DNA from: Desulfomicrobium sp.
Lineage (GTDB): Bacteria > Desulfobacterota > Desulfovibrionia > Desulfovibrionales > Desulfomicrobiaceae
DNA: 8,804 bases
Direction of reading: 5' to 3'
NCBI GenBank assembly: GCA_003542385.1
Contig: DPKT01000149.1
Coordinates: 679-9,482 of the forward strand
Shown here: positions 7,161 through 8,804 of the stretch, in pieces
How positions within the stretch are numbered: position 1 is the stretch's first letter
Layout: each line of letters begins with the position of its first letter
Program-made: the position numbers and the translations under genes
Notes under the pieces: model-generated
What the model saw: the letters and a program-made list of their open reading frames with translations, nothing else
What the model was told of the DNA's origin: nothing
Databases searched by the model: none

Positions 7161-7907
7161 GTGGCCAAAGGCATGGAGCGGGCCGATGTGGTCCTGGCCG
7201 AGCAGGGCCTGGCCGAGAGCCGCGAGAAGGCCAAGCGGCTGATCATGGCCGGGCAGGTCCTGCTGGTCCTGGGCGCATCCAGGACCCCCGTGGCCAAGCC
7301 GGGGCAGCAGATCCCGCGCACGGCGGTTCTGGAACTCAAGGAATCCGAGCGCTTCGTGTCCCGCGGCGGCCACAAGCTGCTCACGGCCATCGAGCATTTC
7401 GGCCTGGACGTGACCGGCATGACCGCCCTGGACGCCGGGGCCTCCACGGGCGGGTTCACGGACTGCCTGCTGCAGTTCGGGGCCGCCCGGGTCTACGCCG
7501 TGGACGTGGGGCACGGGCAGTTGCACTGGAAGCTGACGCAGGACCCGCGCGTGATCAACATGGAGCGGGTCAACCTGCGCCACGCCGCGCCCGACCTGCT
7601 GCCCGAGCTGGTGGACCTGGTCGTGGCCGACTGCTCGTTCATCTCCCTGCGGCTCATCCTGCCGCCGTGCCTGCAGTTCCTCAAGGCCGACGGTCAGGTT
7701 CTGGCCCTGGTCAAGCCGCAGTTCGAACTGGGTCCCGAGCACGCCGTCAAGGGCGTGGTCCGGTCCGAGGAAATGCAGCTCGCGGCCGTGGTCCAGGTCC
7801 AGGACTTCGCCCGCGACGAGCTGGGGCTCGTGCCCCTGGGCGTGGTCCCGGCCGGCATCAAGGGCCCCAAGGGGAACCAGGAATACCTGCTCCACCTCCG
7901 CCGCTGA
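7161..7907 (+). CDS. tlyA: TlyA-family ribosomal RNA 2'-O-methyltransferase
   Basis: Two-domain protein of 248 residues that methylates ribose 2'-OH groups of ribosomal RNA using S-adenosylmethionine. The N-terminal S4-like RNA-binding domain covers about 5-60 (RADVVLAEQGLAESREKAKRL). The FtsJ/RrmJ-type methyltransferase domain follows, with SAM-binding LDAGASTGGFTD (90-101). The expected K-D-K-E catalytic set is present as K72 (SRGGHKL), D157 (VADCSFIS), K185 (LVKPQFE) and E241 (GNQEYLL). The protein ends at EYLLHLRR, without the roughly 25-residue tail of mycobacterial TlyA. That fits the shorter TlyA-I type, reported to act on 23S rRNA C1920 only. The start is taken as GTG 7161, three bases after the glgP stop, with an AGG about 8 bases upstream. 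An ATG at 7173 would drop four residues. Tight spacing implies co-transcription with glgP. FtsJ-domain hemolysin A is an older name for the family. Confidence 0.94.
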   Translation: MAKGMERADVVLAEQGLAESREKAKRLIMAGQVLLVLGASRTPVAKPGQQIPRTAVLELKESERFVSRGGHKLLTAIEHFGLDVTGMTALDAGASTGGFTDCLLQFGAARVYAVDVGHGQLHWKLTQDPRVINMERVNLRHAAPDLLPELVDLVVADCSFISLRLILPPCLQFLKADGQVLALVKPQFELGPEHAVKGVVRSEEMQLAAVVQVQDFARDELGLVPLGVVPAGIKGPKGNQEYLLHLRR

Positions 7908-7915
7908 CCGCGGCT

Positions 7916-7944
7916 TTGCCAACGGGGGCGGTTCCGGGTAAAAG
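7916..7944 (+). promoter_or_regulatory. Possible internal promoter before trmH
   Basis: In the 73-bp gap between tlyA and trmH, TTGCCA (7916-7921, five of six matches to the -35 consensus) is followed after 17 bp by TAAAAG (7939-7944, four of six to the -10). Transcription would start about 30 bases before the trmH ATG. The match is moderate and may be chance in this composition. No terminator is visible in the gap, so read-through from tlyA is also likely. Confidence 0.35.
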
Positions 7945-7980
7945 CTGCCCTGCCGGTTCAACCTCAACCACCATGCACAC

Positions 7981-8586
<606 letters not shown>

Positions 8587-8611
8587 CCGGGGCCAGGCCC
8601 CTGGAGACGAG

Positions 8612-8804
8612 ATGGCGGGAAACACTTTCGGCACCGTGTTCCGGTTGACGACCTTCGGAGAATCCCATGGACCGGCCCTGGGGGGCGTCGTCGACGGCTG
8701 CCCGGCGGGCGTGATCATAGACGAGGCGGCCATCCAGGCCGAACTCGACAGGCGCAGGCCCGGGCAGGGCGGAATCGCCGTCACGGCGCGCTCCGAGCCC
8801 GACC
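8612..8804 (+). CDS. aroC: Chorismate synthase, N-terminal part (cut by window edge)
   Basis: The first 64 codons of the last common enzyme of aromatic amino-acid synthesis, which converts 5-enolpyruvylshikimate 3-phosphate to chorismate using reduced flavin. The visible N-terminus MAGNTFGTVFRLTTFGESHG carries the first chorismate-synthase signature at 16-33 (GESHGPALGGVVDGCPAG, with active-site H19). The characteristic RRRPGQG is at 47-53. The start is supported by GGAG (8603-8606) 5 bases before the ATG, immediately after a small GC hairpin (8589-8601). The gene continues beyond the right edge. It is the fourth gene of the rightward unit, 25 bp after trmH, so it is probably at least partly co-transcribed. 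Confidence 0.95.
   Translation, partial: MAGNTFGTVFRLTTFGESHGPALGGVVDGCPAGVIIDEAAIQAELDRRRPGQGGIAVTARSEPD

Noticed and set aside
8589..8601. GC-only hairpin GGGGC-CAG-GCCCC between trmH and aroC as a terminator
   Set aside because: Only five pairs and no T-run follow, and the aroC RBS comes directly after it. At most it affects aroC translation slightly.

Overview
The window reads as ordinary chromosomal DNA from a GC-rich Gram-negative bacterium. The gene content and protein style (a dut-argD pair, a periplasmic amino-acid ABC transporter, a DUF3417-type alpha-glucan phosphorylase, TlyA and TrmH) fit a sulfate-reducing deltaproteobacterium of the Desulfovibrio/Desulfomicrobium kind. That assignment is an inference from protein character and base composition only. 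No rRNA, tRNA, mobile element, CRISPR array or phage gene was seen, and almost all of the sequence is coding.

Left part, minus strand (1-2631): a polar amino-acid uptake operon transcribed leftward, in the order ATPase (GlnQ type, start 2533), periplasmic binding protein (start 1772), permease (start 866), second permease (start 155, running off the left edge). The binding protein and first permease most resemble the glutamate/aspartate (GltI/GltJ, PEB1) group. A near-consensus sigma-70 promoter (TTGACA, 17 bp, TAGGGT) lies just upstream of the ATPase gene. A perfect 8-bp hairpin without a U-tract separates the binding-protein gene from the permease genes.

Middle, minus strand (2745-4494): dut (dUTPase) followed by argD (acetylornithine aminotransferase), 21 bp apart, ending in a textbook intrinsic terminator at 2745-2780. 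A 74-bp gap (4495-4568) separates dut from the divergent rightward genes.

Right part, plus strand (4569-8804): glgP (alpha-glucan phosphorylase), tlyA (2'-O-methyltransferase for ribosomal RNA), trmH (2'-O-methyltransferase for tRNA G18) and the start of aroC (chorismate synthase, cut by the right edge). glgP and tlyA are 3 bp apart and trmH and aroC 25 bp apart. The 73-bp tlyA-trmH gap may hold a weak internal promoter.

Taken together, the genes serve amino-acid uptake, arginine and aromatic amino-acid synthesis, nucleotide-pool cleaning, storage-glucan breakdown and RNA modification. I found no evidence of a new biological system. The points most worth a second look are the inter-cistronic hairpin in the ABC operon, the pairing of two unrelated RNA ribose methyltransferases behind a glucan phosphorylase, and small palindromes in the regulatory gaps.
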